This document shows, one piece after another, positions 1 to 7,848 of a stretch of 64,000 bases of DNA. The notes beneath the pieces were generated by a model. That model searched no databases. It had not been told where the DNA came from and saw only the letters and a program-made list of their open reading frames with translations. This stretch comes from VRUE01 sp963824705 (GTDB lineage: Bacteria > Actinomycetota > Thermoleophilia > Solirubrobacterales > 70-9). The position numbers were made by a program, and so were the translations under genes. The stretch's first letter is position 1; each line of letters begins with the position of its first letter. The stretch covers positions 1,550,001 through 1,614,000 of the forward strand of contig CAWGQE010000003.1 in the NCBI GenBank assembly GCA_963824705.1, given 5' to 3'.

Positions 1-145
1 CGCCGGGTATGACGCGCGCGGCGGTGATCACCTCGTCGTGGTGGTAGCTCTGCACGCCGAGACTGGCGAAGCGGACAGTTATGCCCAGCCCGGTCAGGCC
101 GGCTAGCGCCCAGAGGACGGTCGAGTGGGCTCGGTCGCTCGTCAA
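1..145 (-). CDS. Membrane glycosyltransferase (GT39/ArnT-like), N-terminal fragment
   Basis: The gene runs off the left edge of the window; about 48 residues are visible. A TTG start at 145 overlaps the stop codon of the GH92 gene as TTGA, which suggests translational coupling. The residues form a hydrophobic segment (VLWALAGLTGLGITV) followed by RFASLGVQSYHHDE. This resembles the first membrane helix and the acidic first loop of dolichyl-phosphate-mannose-type glycosyltransferases, where an Asp-Glu pair helps form the active site. Such enzymes move sugars from polyprenyl carriers in the membrane, which would fit a neighbouring mannosidase. The family call rests on a short fragment. Confidence 0.5.
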   Translation of the reverse strand, partial: MTSDRAHSTVLWALAGLTGLGITVRFASLGVQSYHHDEVITAARVIPG

Positions 146-2604
146 GGGGTGCAGCGGTTCGGTGGCATCGGCCGCCCGGTCCCGAAGGATGGCGGCAGCG
201 CGGCAGCGGAAGCGCCCCAGGCGCGGACCGGCCGGGCGCCAAGGCGATAGGTGAGCGTCGCACCGCGCGCCAGCGCGCAGAACGTGGTCCAGGGCCGCTC
301 ATAGGGATGGCCGTTGAAGCGCATCGACTGAATGTATGGGGCACGGGAGAGAGCAAGGGGAACGAGGCGAGGCTTTCCGTGCTGACTCCCACGACGGGTC
401 GAGCGCCGCGACGCAGACGCGAGGATCCGCAGCTTCCGGCCGCCCGTCAGGCGCACGGTCGCCCGCCCGAAGAGCGGACTGCCGATCGCCAGAACGTCGG
501 CGCCGGGGATCTCCGGGTAGAGGCCGAGCGCCCCGAGCACGTACCAAGACGAAAGCGTGCCGAGGTCGTCGTTGCCGGGATAGCCATCCGGCGCGGTGTC
601 GTAGAGCCTTAGCGCCCGCCGCACTACGGCTTGGGTCTTGTAGGGCTCCCCCGCCCAGTCATACAGCCAGGGGACGTTGAGGTTGGGCTCGTTGCCGAGC
701 AGCGCATGATCGGCGTGCGTGGCGCCAGGACCGCCGTTCAGGGTCCGCAGGAAGCGGTCGAGCCTGGTCACGGCAGCGGACCGGCCGCCGATCGCCGCGA
801 AGAGGCCGGCGGGATTCTGCGGCACCAGCCAGGTGTACTGGGCGGAGTCGCCCTCGGCGAAGCCGGCGCCGTGGAGGTTGTCGTAATGGGGAGCGAAGGT
901 CCCATCTTCGAAACGGGGCTCGATCTGACCGCTGAGTGGGTTGAGTAGATTGCGCCAGTTTCCTGAACGCAACATGAAGGAGCGATACGCGGCCTGGTCG
1001 CCGAGGGAGCGAGCGGCGAACTGGGCGATCGAGAAGTCGTCGATCGCGTACTCGAGGGTGGTGGCCGCCGAGGCCCAGACGGCTTCCGGATCCCCGAACA
1101 GCGAGTTCGCGTTGCGCCGCCTCGAGTCGAGGTCGAAGGGAACGTAACCCAGCGCCTTGTACCGATCGAGGCCCTGTCGCTGGACGTAGCTGCCGTCGGC
1201 GCTACGGCAGTCTTCGTCGGCGCCCTTCAGCATCGCTTCCAATGCGGCGCCGGCATCGAAGCGCCGGGCGCCGAAGGCAGCCGCCGAGGCAATGATCGGA
1301 TCGGCCGGGTCGCCCACCATGGTCATGCTCTGCCCGTTGGCGTAGGACCAGCGCGGCAGGCAGCCGCTCTCCCTGGCGTCGGCCAACATCGAGGCGACGA
1401 TGTCGCTGGCACGGCGCGGCATCAGCATCGCCAGCAGCGGGATCTGCGTGCGGTAGATGTCCCAGCCGGAGAAATCCGCGTATTGGATGCGCCCCTCGGC
1501 GCGATGCACGGCGCCGTCCATGCCGATGTAGCGGCCATCGGCGTCGCTGAACGTGCGGGGGGCGAGAAGCGCGTGGTAGAGCGCCGTGTAGAAAGTTTCG
1601 ACGTCGCCCGTCCCGCCACCACCGATCTCGATCGAAGACAGAGCGTGGTCCCAGTCGGCCTCGGCGCGGGCCCGGACGGTGCCGAATGAGGCGCTTCGAT
1701 TCTCGGCCGCGAGGTTGGCGCGCGCACCGGCGACGCTGACGAAGGAGACTCCGACACGGACGGCGACAGTGCGGTTGTGACGGGTGTCAAAGCTGGCGTA
1801 CGCGCCTGCCTGGGCAGTATTGGCCGCGACGGTTGAGGGTTCTCTCTGGTCGATGGCAGCGGTGGACCCAGGAGCCAGCTTCTGGCGCGTCCAGGTGCCA
1901 TAGGCGCCGAAGGGGCGACTGAAGGTGGCCGCAAAGTAGATCCGGTAGCGAGGTCGCTGGGCACAGAAATAGCCGCTCGAGGCGGAACCGGAGATTTCGT
2001 GCCGGGCGGGATCGATCCGCACTTCGGCGAGGTCGTCGGCTTTGGCGCTGCCCCCGGCGTCGATCAGGACGCTCGCGTGGGGCGAGCGGGGAAATGAGAA
2101 CTGGGCCATCCCGGTGCGGGTCGTGGCGGTCAGCGCCGTATCGATCGCGCCGCCGCCGACTGGATTCAGCTGGACGGAGTAGAAGCCGGGGCGGGCGCGC
2201 TCGTGGGCATGGGAGAAGCCGGGTTGGAAGCGCCCGGTCAGGCCGCCGCCCGCTGCCGCCGGGGAGGCGCGAATCGGCTCGGTCGTGGGCAGAAACGGAA
2301 AGTCCCCGTAGAGCGCGCACCCGGCGCCGCTGAGGTGGGTGAGACTGAAGCCGCGAAGATGGCGATCGCGGTAGTCGTAGCCGCCGGAATGGCGTTCGGC
2401 GGGAACAGTGTCGGGGCCCCACTGCACCATGCCGAAGGGCACGGTGGCGCCGGGGAAGTTGTGCCCGCCGCCAAAAGCGCCGCCGCCCGGCTCGGTGCCG
2501 GCGAAGACGCTGACCTCGTCGCTCGGCCCGGCCGCCCCTGCGGCCGCAGGGGCTAAGGCGAGCGCGAGCAGCGCCCCCAGCGTGATGGCAGCGGCACGCG
2601 GCAT
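142..2604 (-). CDS. Secreted GH92 family alpha-mannosidase
   Basis: This 820-residue protein has a signal peptide (about residues 1-25, ending AAAGAAG) and spans the usual length of GH92 exo-alpha-mannosidases. These are calcium-dependent inverting enzymes that trim mannose from glycans outside the cell. Visible family landmarks are GGYDYRDRHLRGFSLTHLSG (about 74-93), the FAEGDSAQYTW stretch that carries the expected catalytic acid Glu, and NDDLGTLSSWYV near the C-terminus. An Arg-rich insertion just before APYIQSM is not expected for the family and coincides with an imperfect palindrome in the DNA (345-390). The ATG at 2604 follows a -10 hexamer by six bases, so the transcript is probably leaderless. 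The exact linkage specificity cannot be read from the sequence. Confidence 0.9.
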   Translation of the reverse strand: MPRAAAITLGALLALALAPAAAGAAGPSDEVSVFAGTEPGGGAFGGGHNFPGATVPFGMVQWGPDTVPAERHSGGYDYRDRHLRGFSLTHLSGAGCALYGDFPFLPTTEPIRASPAAAGGGLTGRFQPGFSHAHERARPGFYSVQLNPVGGGAIDTALTATTRTGMAQFSFPRSPHASVLIDAGGSAKADDLAEVRIDPARHEISGSASSGYFCAQRPRYRIYFAATFSRPFGAYGTWTRQKLAPGSTAAIDQREPSTVAANTAQAGAYASFDTRHNRTVAVRVGVSFVSVAGARANLAAENRSASFGTVRARAEADWDHALSSIEIGGGGTGDVETFYTALYHALLAPRTFSDADGRYIGMDGAVHRAEGRIQYADFSGWDIYRTQIPLLAMLMPRRASDIVASMLADARESGCLPRWSYANGQSMTMVGDPADPIIASAAAFGARRFDAGAALEAMLKGADEDCRSADGSYVQRQGLDRYKALGYVPFDLDSRRRNANSLFGDPEAVWASAATTLEYAIDDFSIAQFAARSLGDQAAYRSFMLRSGNWRNLLNPLSGQIEPRFEDGTFAPHYDNLHGAGFAEGDSAQYTWLVPQNPAGLFAAIGGRSAAVTRLDRFLRTLNGGPGATHADHALLGNEPNLNVPWLYDWAGEPYKTQAVVRRALRLYDTAPDGYPGNDDLGTLSSWYVLGALGLYPEIPGADVLAIGSPLFGRATVRLTGGRKLRILASASRRSTRRGSQHGKPRLVPLALSRAPYIQSMRFNGHPYERPWTTFCALARGATLTYRLGARPVRAWGASAAALPPSFGTGRPMPPNRCTP
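345..390. repeat. Imperfect palindrome inside the GH92 frame
   Basis: Arms at about 345-362 and 374-390 match as GGGAG, AGCA, GG and AA blocks with a few mismatches. The stretch encodes the Arg-rich insertion RRSTRRGSQHGKPRL, which is unexpected for the family. It has the size of the near-perfect palindrome in panC (26472-26516), so it could be a decayed copy of the same kind of element. Confidence 0.4.
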
Positions 2605-2610
2605 CCAGAC

Positions 2611-2616
2611 AACTTA
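2611..2616 (-). promoter_or_regulatory. -10 element TAAGTT, leaderless start of GH92 gene
   Basis: TAAGTT lies six bases before the ATG at 2604, so transcription should start at or next to the start codon. No Shine-Dalgarno sequence is present. Confidence 0.5.
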
Positions 2617-2676
2617 GGTGGTTGTCCCCTTGCGCCAGCCGCGACAGGCTGCTTGGCACGTAACCTTCCGACCCCG

Positions 2677-3303
2677 ATGCGGGCCGCAATCGCCATCCTC
2701 GCCGTCATCGCGGTTGCCGCCGCAGCCGCCGCCGTGGTCGCTCTGGCGAGTGGAAACGCCGGCGACAGCAGCGTGCGTCCGCCGCTCCCCGGCGAACCGA
2801 GCGTCGCGATCGTCTCCCCGCGCAACGGCGCCAGGCAGACCAATCGGGCGGTCGTCGTCAAGGCCAGGGTCCGAAACTTCACCCTGGCGCCACAGCACTT
2901 CGGCGGCGAACCACAGCTTGGCGAGGGAAACATCCGCTTCGCGCTCAACCGCGTGCCAGATTGCGTCGACCCAGTCAAGCTCCAGCGCGCCGAGGAAAGC
3001 CCGCTGGGGCGCGGACGACTGGTCGGCGCCTCGTTCGACTTCCCCCGCTACTCGGGTCCCAACGGCATCCTCGCCGAGCGGATAGGCGCCAGCGGCAGCT
3101 ACTCGCCGGCGACCCGGCCGGAGATCTACTACCACGACCTGCGAGCCGGCTTCTACCGCCTAGTAGTGACCCTGGCGCTCAACAACGGCGCCACCACGCC
3201 CTACCATGCCGTCACCAACTTCCAGATCCTGCCCCGCCCAGGCCACGGGCCGAAGTGCGCCGCCGGCAAGGTCTCCAGCGCCAAGGCCGCCGCTTTCGAC
3301 TAA
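2677..3303 (+). CDS. Exported protein of unknown function
   Basis: I do not recognise this gene. It encodes 208 residues from the ATG at 2677. An in-frame TTG at 2653 exists, but the ATG directly precedes the hydrophobic segment AAIAILAVIAVAAAAAAVVAL and sits 10 bases after a TAACCT -10 element, so the ATG is preferred. After the anchor or signal segment the protein reads SVAIVSPRNGARQTNRAVVV and goes on as a probable beta-sandwich ending VTNFQILPRP. The opening resembles the start of Ig-like or DUF4399-type domains, but the match is weak. It is divergent from the GH92 gene. Confidence 0.6.
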   Translation: MRAAIAILAVIAVAAAAAAVVALASGNAGDSSVRPPLPGEPSVAIVSPRNGARQTNRAVVVKARVRNFTLAPQHFGGEPQLGEGNIRFALNRVPDCVDPVKLQRAEESPLGRGRLVGASFDFPRYSGPNGILAERIGASGSYSPATRPEIYYHDLRAGFYRLVVTLALNNGATTPYHAVTNFQILPRPGHGPKCAAGKVSSAKAAAFD

Positions 3304-3327
3304 AGCCAGGGCCTTTACTTCACTTTG

Positions 3328-3333
3328 TATAGT
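3328..3333 (+). promoter_or_regulatory. -10 element TATAGT, leaderless start of ABC exporter operon
   Basis: TATAGT lies six bases before the ATG at 3340. This decides the start: the in-frame TTG at 3325 would lie upstream of the predicted transcript. Confidence 0.6.
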
Positions 3334-3339
3334 GGCTTG

Positions 3340-5109
3340 ATGCGGACCTATCGCCGTCTGATGAGCTTTCTGCGGCCTTATCGCCGCCAGCTCTGGGGCT
3401 CGCTCGTCTTCGCCTGGCTGGCAATGGGGATGACCGTGCTGATCCCGTGGCTGATCGGCCGTGCGATCAACGCGATCGAGAACCACGACAAGCCGGACCT
3501 GCTGCCGCTGGCGATCGTGATCGTCGTCGCCGGCATCCTGCGCCTGGGGCTGACGATGGTGCGGCGGGTGGTCGCCGGCAAGGTCTCGCTGGCGGTCGAG
3601 TTCGATCTGCGGCAGCTGTTCTACGCGCATCTGCAGCGGCTCGAGCTCGGCTTCTTCGATTCCCAGCAGACCGGGCAGCTGATGTCGCGGGCGACGGTCG
3701 ACCTGCAGTCGATCCGCTTCTTCCTCGGCTACGGCCTGATCTTCATCACCCAGAACCTGCTCACGATCGCCCTCGCCAGCGCCGTGATGTTCGTCCTCGA
3801 GCCCTGGTTGGCGCTGGTCGCCCTCGCCCCGGCGCCCTTCGTCGTCTACGCCGCCTCCCGCTACAACCGAGTCTCCCGCCCGGCCGTGCAGGAGGTGCAG
3901 CAGCGCATTGCCGAGCTGACCGCCGAAGCCGAGGAGAACGTCTCCGGGATCCGCATCGTCAAGGCCTTCGCCCGCGAGGAGCACCAACTGCACCGCTTCC
4001 GCCGCGCCGTCTCCCGCGTCTTCGACCAGAGCATCTACTCCACCCGCCTGCAGGCCTTCTACTCCCCCCTGCTCGGCTTTCTGCCACAGCTGGGCATCGC
4101 CCTCGTCCTGCTGATCGGCGGCCATCAGGTGATCGCCGGCAACCTCAGCCTCGGCGATTTCACCGCCTTCTACACCTACGTGGCGATGCTCGCGGGTCCG
4201 ATGCGGATGCTGGGAATGACGCTGGGCATGGCACAGCGCGCGATCGCCTCCGGCAACCGCCTCTTCGAGATCCTCGACCGCGAGCCGCAGATCGAGAGCC
4301 CGGCGGACGCACCCCCGCTGCCCGCGGGTGGCGGGCGGGTGGAGATGCGCGGCGTGACCCTGCGCTATGACGGCGCCGCGCCCGCGCTGACCGATATCGA
4401 CCTGGCGATCGAGGCGGGCCGCACCGTGGCGCTCGTCGGCCCCTCGGGCTCGGGCAAGACCAGCCTCGTAGCGCTGATCGCCCGCCTCTATGACCCGAGC
4501 GAAGGCTCGGTCGGGATCGACGGCGTCGACGTGCGCTCGGTCGACCTGGTCTCGCTGCGCTCGGAGGTCGCCTTCGTCGGCGACGACAGCTTCCTCTTCA
4601 CCGCGAGCATCGCCGAGAACATCGCCTACGCACGCCCGCAAGCGAACCGCGAGGCGGTCGAAGCGGCGGCACGGCGTGCCCAGGCCGACGGGTTCATCCG
4701 CGACCTGCCGGCCGGCTACGACACCCTCGTCGGCGAGCGCGGGATGACTCTCTCCGGCGGGCAGCGCCAACGTGTCGCGATCGCCCGCGCCCTGCTCGCG
4801 GACCCGCGCATCCTGATCCTCGACGACGCCACCTCTTCCGTCGACGCGACGACCGAGACGGCGATCAAGACCGGCCTCGGCGAAGCGATGGCCGGGCGCA
4901 CGACCTTCGTCATCGCCCACCGCCTCTCGACCGTCTCGCTAGCCGACGAGGTGGTGGTCATGGACGGCGGCCGCATCGTCGATCGCGGCACCCACGAGGA
5001 GCTGCTCGAGGGCTGTGGCTTCTATCGTGAGATCGCCGAGCACGGGCTCGCCGACTCGGTCTTCCTCCAGCGCGATCTGGAGCGGCGCGAGGAGGTGGCC
5101 CGACTGTGA
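3340..5109 (+). CDS. ABC exporter half-transporter, degenerate-site subunit
   Basis: This 589-residue fusion of a six-helix transmembrane domain (about 1-320) and an ATPase domain (about 330-575) is a type I exporter half. The ATPase has Walker A GPSGSGKTSL, signature LSGGQRQR, and Walker B ILILDDATSSVD, where the usual catalytic Glu is replaced by Asp. The next gene keeps the Glu but has LSAGQ as its signature. That pairing is the pattern of heterodimeric exporters with one degenerate ATP site, such as TM287/288. The downstream partner starts inside its stop codon (GTGA). The substrate (drug, lipid or peptide) cannot be deduced. Confidence 0.93.
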   Translation: MRTYRRLMSFLRPYRRQLWGSLVFAWLAMGMTVLIPWLIGRAINAIENHDKPDLLPLAIVIVVAGILRLGLTMVRRVVAGKVSLAVEFDLRQLFYAHLQRLELGFFDSQQTGQLMSRATVDLQSIRFFLGYGLIFITQNLLTIALASAVMFVLEPWLALVALAPAPFVVYAASRYNRVSRPAVQEVQQRIAELTAEAEENVSGIRIVKAFAREEHQLHRFRRAVSRVFDQSIYSTRLQAFYSPLLGFLPQLGIALVLLIGGHQVIAGNLSLGDFTAFYTYVAMLAGPMRMLGMTLGMAQRAIASGNRLFEILDREPQIESPADAPPLPAGGGRVEMRGVTLRYDGAAPALTDIDLAIEAGRTVALVGPSGSGKTSLVALIARLYDPSEGSVGIDGVDVRSVDLVSLRSEVAFVGDDSFLFTASIAENIAYARPQANREAVEAAARRAQADGFIRDLPAGYDTLVGERGMTLSGGQRQRVAIARALLADPRILILDDATSSVDATTETAIKTGLGEAMAGRTTFVIAHRLSTVSLADEVVVMDGGRIVDRGTHEELLEGCGFYREIAEHGLADSVFLQRDLERREEVARL

Positions 5110-6911
5110 GAAGGATTTGGCTGATAGTCCGCGGTGAGGACCAGCGCGGCCGCAAGCTGCGCTGGATGGCCGGCCTGCTGCGCCCCTACCGCGGCCGGGT
5201 GGCGCTGACCGTGGTCGCGATCCTGGCGGCCACCGGCGCTGGCCTCGCCCCTCCCTACCTCGCCGGACAGGCGATCGACGCCGGCATCGTCACCGGCGAC
5301 ACCAGTGCGCTGACGGCGATCGTCATCGCCTTCCTCGCTGTCGCGGCCGTCTTCGCCCTCGCCACCTACGCCCAGACCTACCTGGTCGGCTGGGTCGGCA
5401 CCCGTGCGCTCCAGGACCTGCGCGAGCACATCTTCGCCCACCTTCAATCGATGTCGATCGGCTTCTTCACGCGGCGCAGCCCGGGGGTGCTGATCAGCCG
5501 CATGACCAACGACATCGAGGCCCTCAACCAGCTCCTCACCAGCGGCGTGACGACCCTCTTCTCCAGCGTCCTCACCCTGATCGGCGTGGTCGTGATCATG
5601 TTCCTGCTCGACGTCAAGCTGGCCCTGGTCACCTTCCTCACCTTTCCCTTGGTCGCCCTCGCCAGCATCGTCTTCCGGGTCGCCTCTCACGGCGCCTACC
5701 GGGAAACGCGCGAGCGGATCGCCGCCGTCACCGCCTACCTGCAGGAGACGCTGAGCGGGGTGCGGGTCGTGCGCAGCTTCGGCCAGGAGGCGCGCCACGG
5801 CGCCGCGATGACCGAGCTGAACGAGGCGAACCGCGAGGCGAACATGCGGACCGTCTTCCTCAACGCCTCCTACTTCCCGGCGATCGAACTGCTCACCGCC
5901 GCCGGCACCGCGGCGATCATCCTCTACGGCGGTACCCAAGCGATCGACGACGCGATCCAGATCGGCACGATCGTCGCCTTCATCGGCTACTTGCAGGTCT
6001 TCTTCTCGCCGATCCAGGAACTCTCACAGCTCTACACGACCTACCAGCAGGGAATGGCTGCGCTCGACAAGATCTTCGAGCTGCTCGACACCGAGCCCGA
6101 CATGGTCGACGCGCCGGGCGCCATCGACCCCGGCACCTTGCGCGGTGAGATCGAGATGAAGGGCGTGTCGTTCGCCTATGCCGACGACGCCCTGGCACAG
6201 GAGGCGCGGGGCGAGCGCGTGGAGTGGGCGCTCCAGGAGGTCGACCTACACGTGCCCCCCGGCCAGACCCTGGCCCTGGTCGGCACGACCGGAGCCGGCA
6301 AGTCGACCTTCGCCAAGCTCGTGGCGCGTTTCTATGACCCACAGCGGGGTCGCGTGTTGGTCGACGGGCACGATCTGTGGGGGGTCCAGCAGCACGCCCT
6401 ACGGCGCCAGCTCGGGATCGTCCCCCAGGAGGGATTCCTCTTCTCCGGCAGCGTGCGCGAGAACATTGCCTTCGGCCGGCCAGAGGCAAGCCTGGAGGAG
6501 GTCGAAGCCGCGGCGGCAGCCGTCGGCGCGACCGAGTTCGTCGCCGCGCTGCCCGAAGGGATCGAGACGGAAGTCGGCGAGCGCGGCGTTCAGCTCTCGG
6601 CGGGCCAGCGCCAGCTCGTCGCCTTTGCCCGCGCGCTGCTCGCCGAACCCCGCATCCTGATCCTCGACGAGGCGACCTCGAACGTCGATGTGCGCACCGA
6701 GAAGACGATCGAGCGGGGCCTGGAGCGTCTGCTGACCGGTCGGACGGCGATCGTCATCGCCCACCGTCTCTCGACCATCCGCCGCGCCGGCAAGATCGTC
6801 GTGCTCGAACACGGGCGCATAGCCGAGAGCGGCACGCACGAGGAGCTAATCGAGGCCGGCGGACCCTACGCCCGCCTCTACGGATCCTGGGAAGAGTCCT
6901 CGGCCGCCTGA
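5106..6911 (+). CDS. ABC exporter half-transporter, catalytic-site subunit
   Basis: This 601-residue partner starts with GTG at 5106, overlapping the previous stop as GTGA. It has six predicted membrane helices (about 20-320) and an ATPase domain with Walker A GTTGAGKSTF, Walker B ILILDEATSNVD with the catalytic Glu, and a divergent signature LSAGQRQL. Its intact Walker B supplies the active ATP site together with the LSGGQ of its partner, and its LSAGQ completes the degenerate site. The two proteins should form one inner-membrane heterodimer. The stop codon lies in the loop of a hairpin at 6898-6925. Confidence 0.93.
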   Translation: MRRIWLIVRGEDQRGRKLRWMAGLLRPYRGRVALTVVAILAATGAGLAPPYLAGQAIDAGIVTGDTSALTAIVIAFLAVAAVFALATYAQTYLVGWVGTRALQDLREHIFAHLQSMSIGFFTRRSPGVLISRMTNDIEALNQLLTSGVTTLFSSVLTLIGVVVIMFLLDVKLALVTFLTFPLVALASIVFRVASHGAYRETRERIAAVTAYLQETLSGVRVVRSFGQEARHGAAMTELNEANREANMRTVFLNASYFPAIELLTAAGTAAIILYGGTQAIDDAIQIGTIVAFIGYLQVFFSPIQELSQLYTTYQQGMAALDKIFELLDTEPDMVDAPGAIDPGTLRGEIEMKGVSFAYADDALAQEARGERVEWALQEVDLHVPPGQTLALVGTTGAGKSTFAKLVARFYDPQRGRVLVDGHDLWGVQQHALRRQLGIVPQEGFLFSGSVRENIAFGRPEASLEEVEAAAAAVGATEFVAALPEGIETEVGERGVQLSAGQRQLVAFARALLAEPRILILDEATSNVDVRTEKTIERGLERLLTGRTAIVIAHRLSTIRRAGKIVVLEHGRIAESGTHEELIEAGGPYARLYGSWEESSAA

Positions 6912-6925
6912 TCCGGCGGCCGAGG
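6898..6925 (+). terminator. Hairpin at end of ABC exporter operon
   Basis: A perfect 11-bp stem (CCTCGGCCGCC with GGCGGCCGAGG) has a six-base loop containing the stop codon of the exporter gene. No U-run follows, so it may act as an RNA 3' end stabiliser or a bidirectional boundary with the convergent lipoprotein gene. Confidence 0.45.
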
Positions 6926-6949
6926 AGGCGAAGCCGAGCAGCCGCCGCT

Positions 6950-7669
6950 TTATCCCGGTCCGATTCCGCCGCTGCTTCCGCCGCCTGAACTGCTGCCGCC
7001 GCCTTCGGTGCCGCCGCCAACGCCCGCACCGCCACCAGCGCCTTCTTCTTCGACTGGCGCCGGAGCTTCTTCAGGCGCTACTTCTTCGACTTCTTCTTCA
7101 GGCACGACTTCTTCGGCTTCTGCTCCGCCGGCTTCGACTTCTTCCCCGCCAGCCGAGCCGCTCGGCGTCGGCGCCGCCGGAGTTTCGGCGCAGTCTTTGA
7201 AGCCGAAGGACGACGATGACGACTGGAACGAGGTGAGCGCCGAAGATGCTTCCGTTTCGGCTTCGCTGAGCGCTTCCCCTTCTTCTTCTCGTTCGGAAGC
7301 CAGTTTGACGTTGCCCTCTGCCTGGGCGAGCGCTTCGGCGGAGGAGATGAATTCGGGGTAGCCGGCGCTTTCGTCGCTGGGTGCACCCAGGTCTTTGAGC
7401 CTTTCGACCATGCCGCTGTAGAGACCCGCGACCTGGGCTGCCTGCCCGGCGGCACCGGAGCTGGTCGAGCCGACGGTGCCGACCGCGGCGTTCACCTCGG
7501 CGCAGATCGCGTCGCCCTGGGTGATCAGCTCTTCCTTGCTCAGCGCCGTCGTCGCTTCGGTCGTTTCGACCGGCGTCGTCGTCGAGTCGCCACTGCCACC
7601 GCCGCCACAACCGGCGATTGCGAGAGCGGTGAGAGGCAGGATTGCGAGCAGGCGCCTTCGGGTCCCCAT
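6950..7669 (-). CDS. Lipoprotein with acidic, low-complexity tail
   Basis: I do not recognise a family. From the ATG at 7669 the protein has 239 residues. The N-terminus MGTRRRLLAILPLTALAIAG is followed by CGGGG, a lipoprotein signal with the lipidated Cys at position 21. A helical, Ala/Glu-rich middle (about 45-150) contains one ICAEV and one KDCAET cysteine. The last 80 residues are Glu/Ala/Pro repeats ending in a Gly/Ser-rich tail (SSSGGGSSGGIGPG), likely disordered and spanning the cell wall. A longer frame upstream only reads through the tRNA-Gln gene and is not real. Confidence 0.7.
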   Translation of the reverse strand: MGTRRRLLAILPLTALAIAGCGGGGSGDSTTTPVETTEATTALSKEELITQGDAICAEVNAAVGTVGSTSSGAAGQAAQVAGLYSGMVERLKDLGAPSDESAGYPEFISSAEALAQAEGNVKLASEREEEGEALSEAETEASSALTSFQSSSSSFGFKDCAETPAAPTPSGSAGGEEVEAGGAEAEEVVPEEEVEEVAPEEAPAPVEEEGAGGGAGVGGGTEGGGSSSGGGSSGGIGPG

Positions 7670-7676
7670 CGCCGCG

Positions 7677-7682
7677 AAGGTA
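7677..7682 (-). promoter_or_regulatory. -10 element TACCTT, leaderless start of lipoprotein gene
   Basis: TACCTT lies seven bases before the ATG at 7669, and no ribosome binding site is visible. Confidence 0.5.
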
Positions 7683-7721
7683 GCAGAGCGACTAGACGAG
7701 CTTTGCAGGAACTTTCGCGGA

Positions 7722-7793
7722 CTGCGCCCCAGGGACTCGAACCCCGAAATCCAGCTCCAGAGGCTGGCGTGTTGCCAATTACACCAGGGCGCA
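7722..7793 (-). tRNA. tRNA-Gln (anticodon CTG)
   Basis: The reverse strand folds into a cloverleaf: acceptor stem TGCGCCC with GGGCGCA, anticodon stem CCAGC with GCTGG, anticodon loop CTCTGGA giving CTG, and T arm CGGGG-TTCGAGT-CCCTG. The discriminator base is G, and CCA is not encoded. The gene lies between a lipoprotein and an oxidoreductase, both transcribed in the same direction. Confidence 0.95.
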
Positions 7794-7848
7794 ACGGACT
7801 GCCTTGAGGATATCCGGCGGCGTGCACGAGGTGCCCGCACGCCCCTCG

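Noticed and set aside
3160..4920. Long open frame antisense to the ABC exporter (586 codons), and similar long antisense frames at 30175-31443, 33017-34369 and 34571-36109
   Set aside because: They mirror strongly conserved genes and have low-complexity His/Asp/Arg-rich translations. Such frames arise by chance opposite GC-rich codons.
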